NCBI RefSeq assembly: GCF_009765965.1
Contig: NZ_LMUL01000014.1
Location: 1,602,859-1,666,858, forward strand
Source: Caulobacter sp. S45
GTDB lineage: Bacteria; Pseudomonadota; Alphaproteobacteria; Caulobacterales; Caulobacteraceae
Reading direction: 5' to 3'
Length of the DNA stretch: 64,000 nucleotides
The translations under genes and the position numbers were made by a program. The notes under the pieces were generated by a model. It did not search any database, was not told the DNA's origin, and was given only the letters and a program-made list of their open reading frames with translations. Shown here piece after piece: positions 62,531 through 64,000 of the stretch (positions within the stretch are counted from its first letter, which is position 1; each line of letters starts with the position of its first letter).

Positions 62531-63312
62531 CGCCGGCCGATCAGATCGAGCAGCGGTCCGACCGCTCCCGCCGTCCAGCGGGCGTCGATGTCGTAGGCGC
62601 GCGCCAGCACCTCGGGAGACAGGGCCTCGGCCGGCGGCCCGTCCGCGATCACCCTGCCCTCCACCAGCACCACCGCCCGATCCGCCACCCGAGCGGCGAA
62701 ACCCAGGTCGTGCAGGGTGACGACCACGCCCCCGCCCTCGGCCGCGAAGCCGCGCAGCAGGTCGGCGGCGTCGAGCTGATGGCTGGGGTCCAGGCCCGTG
62801 AGCGGCTCATCGGCGATCAGCCAGCGGGGCTCGCCGGCCAGCACCCGGGCGATCAGGGCGCGAGCGCGCTCGCCGCCGGACAGGGTGGTGACGTCGCGGT
62901 CGGCAAAGGCAGTCATCTGTGTACGGATCAATGCGCGTTCGACCGCCGCCTCGTCCTCCGCCGTGGGCCCGAACGCCCCCAGATAGGCGGTGCGGCCGAG
63001 CCGGGCGTAGGTGCGCACGTCCAGGCTCCAGGCGATCTCCGGGGCCTGGGGCAGGTAGCCGAGGCTACGCGCCCGCGTCTTGGCCGAGAGCGTTTCGATC
63101 GGCCGGCCGTCCAGGTGGGTTTCCCCCGCGTCGGGCCGGCGCAGCCCCGCCAGGCAGTTCAGCAGGGTGGACTTGCCCGCCCCGTTCGGCCCCAGCACCG
63201 CAGTGACCTTGCCGGGCTGGAAGGCCAGGTCCACGCCGTCGAGGACCGCGCGACCGCCCAGACGTACGGCCAGCCCCCTCGCTTCCAGCGCCATGGCGCT
63301 CACCGACCTCAC
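62527..63312 (-). CDS. btuD: ABC transporter ATP-binding protein, BtuD/FecE type
   Basis: 261 residues. Walker A VLGPNGAGKSTLL, signature LSGGERARALIARVLA, Walker B RWLIADEPLTGLD and switch His in VVTLHDLGFA. Powers FecCD-type import of corrinoids or siderophores; the operon argues for corrinoids. The start is GTG 63312 (overlapping the permease stop) or ATG 63294 (MALEARGLAVRLGG), which looks more natural. Confidence 0.88.
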   Translation of the reverse strand: MRSVSAMALEARGLAVRLGGRAVLDGVDLAFQPGKVTAVLGPNGAGKSTLLNCLAGLRRPDAGETHLDGRPIETLSAKTRARSLGYLPQAPEIAWSLDVRTYARLGRTAYLGAFGPTAEDEAAVERALIRTQMTAFADRDVTTLSGGERARALIARVLAGEPRWLIADEPLTGLDPSHQLDAADLLRGFAAEGGGVVVTLHDLGFAARVADRAVVLVEGRVIADGPPAEALSPEVLARAYDIDARWTAGAVGPLLDLIGRR

Positions 63313-64000
63313 GCCAGCCTCCGGCGCATGGAGAGCAGCAGCCAGAGGAAGAACGGGCCGCCCAGCACCGCCATGGCCACGCCCAGCCGCACCTCGCTCG
63401 CCGCCGGCGTCAGGCGCACCAGGATGTCGGCTGCGACCAGCAGGGCCGCGCCGGCCAGGGCGCTTGGGACCAGCAGGGCTCCCGGCCGCGAACCGACCAG
63501 CGGCCGAACCAGATGCGGTACGATCAGGCCGACGAAGCCGATGACGCCGGTCACCGCCACGCTGGCCCCGCAGGCGAGCCCGACGCCGATGGCGATCACC
63601 ACCTGGGTCCGGCGCAGGGACACGCCGACCGAGCGCGCGCCGGCCTCGCCCAAGGTCAGGGCGTCGAGCGCGCGGCCGGTGGTCAGCAGCAGGCCGGAAC
63701 CGACGACGATGAACGGCAAGGCGATACGGACATCGACCATGCTGCGGTCGGCGACCGACCCCAGCAGCCAGGTGATGATCTCCGACGTCGCCCAGGCGTT
63801 CGGCGACAGCATCAGGGCCAGGGAAAGCCCCGCCTCTGCGATGACGTTCAGCACCATGCCCGCGAGCAGAAAGGTCGTCGCGCCACCGGCCGAGCCCGCC
63901 AGGGCCAGCAGGATCAGCACGCCGATCCCCGCCCCGCTCATGGCGAAGGCGACCATCATCCAGGGCGCGGCCCCGGTCAGGCCCAGATAGATGGTCAGCA
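63309..64000 (-). CDS. btuC: FecCD/BtuC-family ABC permease (5' end outside window)
   Basis: About 230 C-terminal residues are visible; the gene runs off the window edge. Seven or so helices, with LAGSAGGATTFLLAGMVLN, WLLGSVADRSMVDVRI and the ATPase-coupling loop ACGASVAVTGVIGFVGLIVPHLVRP, typical of vitamin B12/siderophore permeases. A periplasmic binding protein (BtuF) and, perhaps, a cobalamin riboswitch should lie just outside. Confidence 0.9.
   Translation of the reverse strand, partial: LTIYLGLTGAAPWMMVAFAMSGAGIGVLILLALAGSAGGATTFLLAGMVLNVIAEAGLSLALMLSPNAWATSEIITWLLGSVADRSMVDVRIALPFIVVGSGLLLTTGRALDALTLGEAGARSVGVSLRRTQVVIAIGVGLACGASVAVTGVIGFVGLIVPHLVRPLVGSRPGALLVPSALAGAALLVAADILVRLTPAASEVRLGVAMAVLGGPFFLWLLLSMRRRLA

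Overview
The window is high-GC DNA from an alphaproteobacterium, most probably Caulobacterales (Caulobacter or Phenylobacterium type). I infer this from gene content and order: a CicA-like HAD phosphatase beside clpX, lon and an HU gene; fliI-fliJ; a large Oar-like TonB-dependent receptor; an OmpA-type porin; and tightly packed operons joined by 4-bp stop/start overlaps. The assignment rests on recognition, not on a search. I see no rRNA, insertion sequence, prophage or CRISPR array. Three tRNA genes are present: Leu(TAA), Lys(CTT) and Val(TAC).

Layout, left third. A GH10 xylanase lipoprotein, cut by the window edge, follows fliI-fliJ on the minus strand. Next come a lower-GC orphan gene, an MFS carrier, and a dedicated acyl carrier protein/ketosynthase pair. 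A hairpin-rich intergenic stretch precedes a class V aminotransferase and aguA-aguB (agmatine to putrescine). The Oar-like receptor and a GT39 glycosyltransferase follow. A minus-strand run then holds a TMEM165-type Mn exporter, an SRPBCC protein, a SufU/IscU-like scaffold, yidD, thrS and a GT2. The exporter has a yybP-ykoY (Mn2+) riboswitch in its leader. Divergent from it is a class I nrdA with two candidate NrdR boxes.

Middle. A divergent GT39/GT2 pair is followed by an OmpA-like porin with 28 consecutive prolines, mtnA, a peptidoglycan-binding protein, ltrA and an exported msrB. A YeiH-type exporter is divergent from a membrane-anchored catalase-like peroxidase plus cytochrome b561. Then come an SdhAF4 homologue, rsmB, an unknown secreted Cys/Ser-rich protein, tRNA-Leu, nnr, glnB and thiO. 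A four-gene cassette (DUF969, DUF979, DUF2891, fused hydantoinase/5-oxoprolinase) looks like an uncharacterised uptake and catabolism system for a 5-oxoproline-like compound. Its oxoprolinase carries an in-frame palindromic repeat between its two domains.

Right third. This holds a pseudouridine synthase, rarA, tRNA-Lys, the CicA-like HAD gene, clpX and lon (with a 152-bp inverted-repeat element between clpX and lon), hup, tRNA-Val, a TetA-like MFS carrier and a DegP-like protease. It ends with a minus-strand cobalamin operon: btuC (partial), btuD, cbiB, cobQ, cobT, cobS and a protein-tyrosine-phosphatase-like gene that may supply the missing alpha-ribazole phosphatase.

The strongest items for follow-up are the DUF969/DUF979/DUF2891/oxoprolinase cassette, the palindromic element read through as protein in the oxoprolinase, the phosphatase in the cobalamin operon, and the regulatory region shared by the Mn riboswitch and nrdA.
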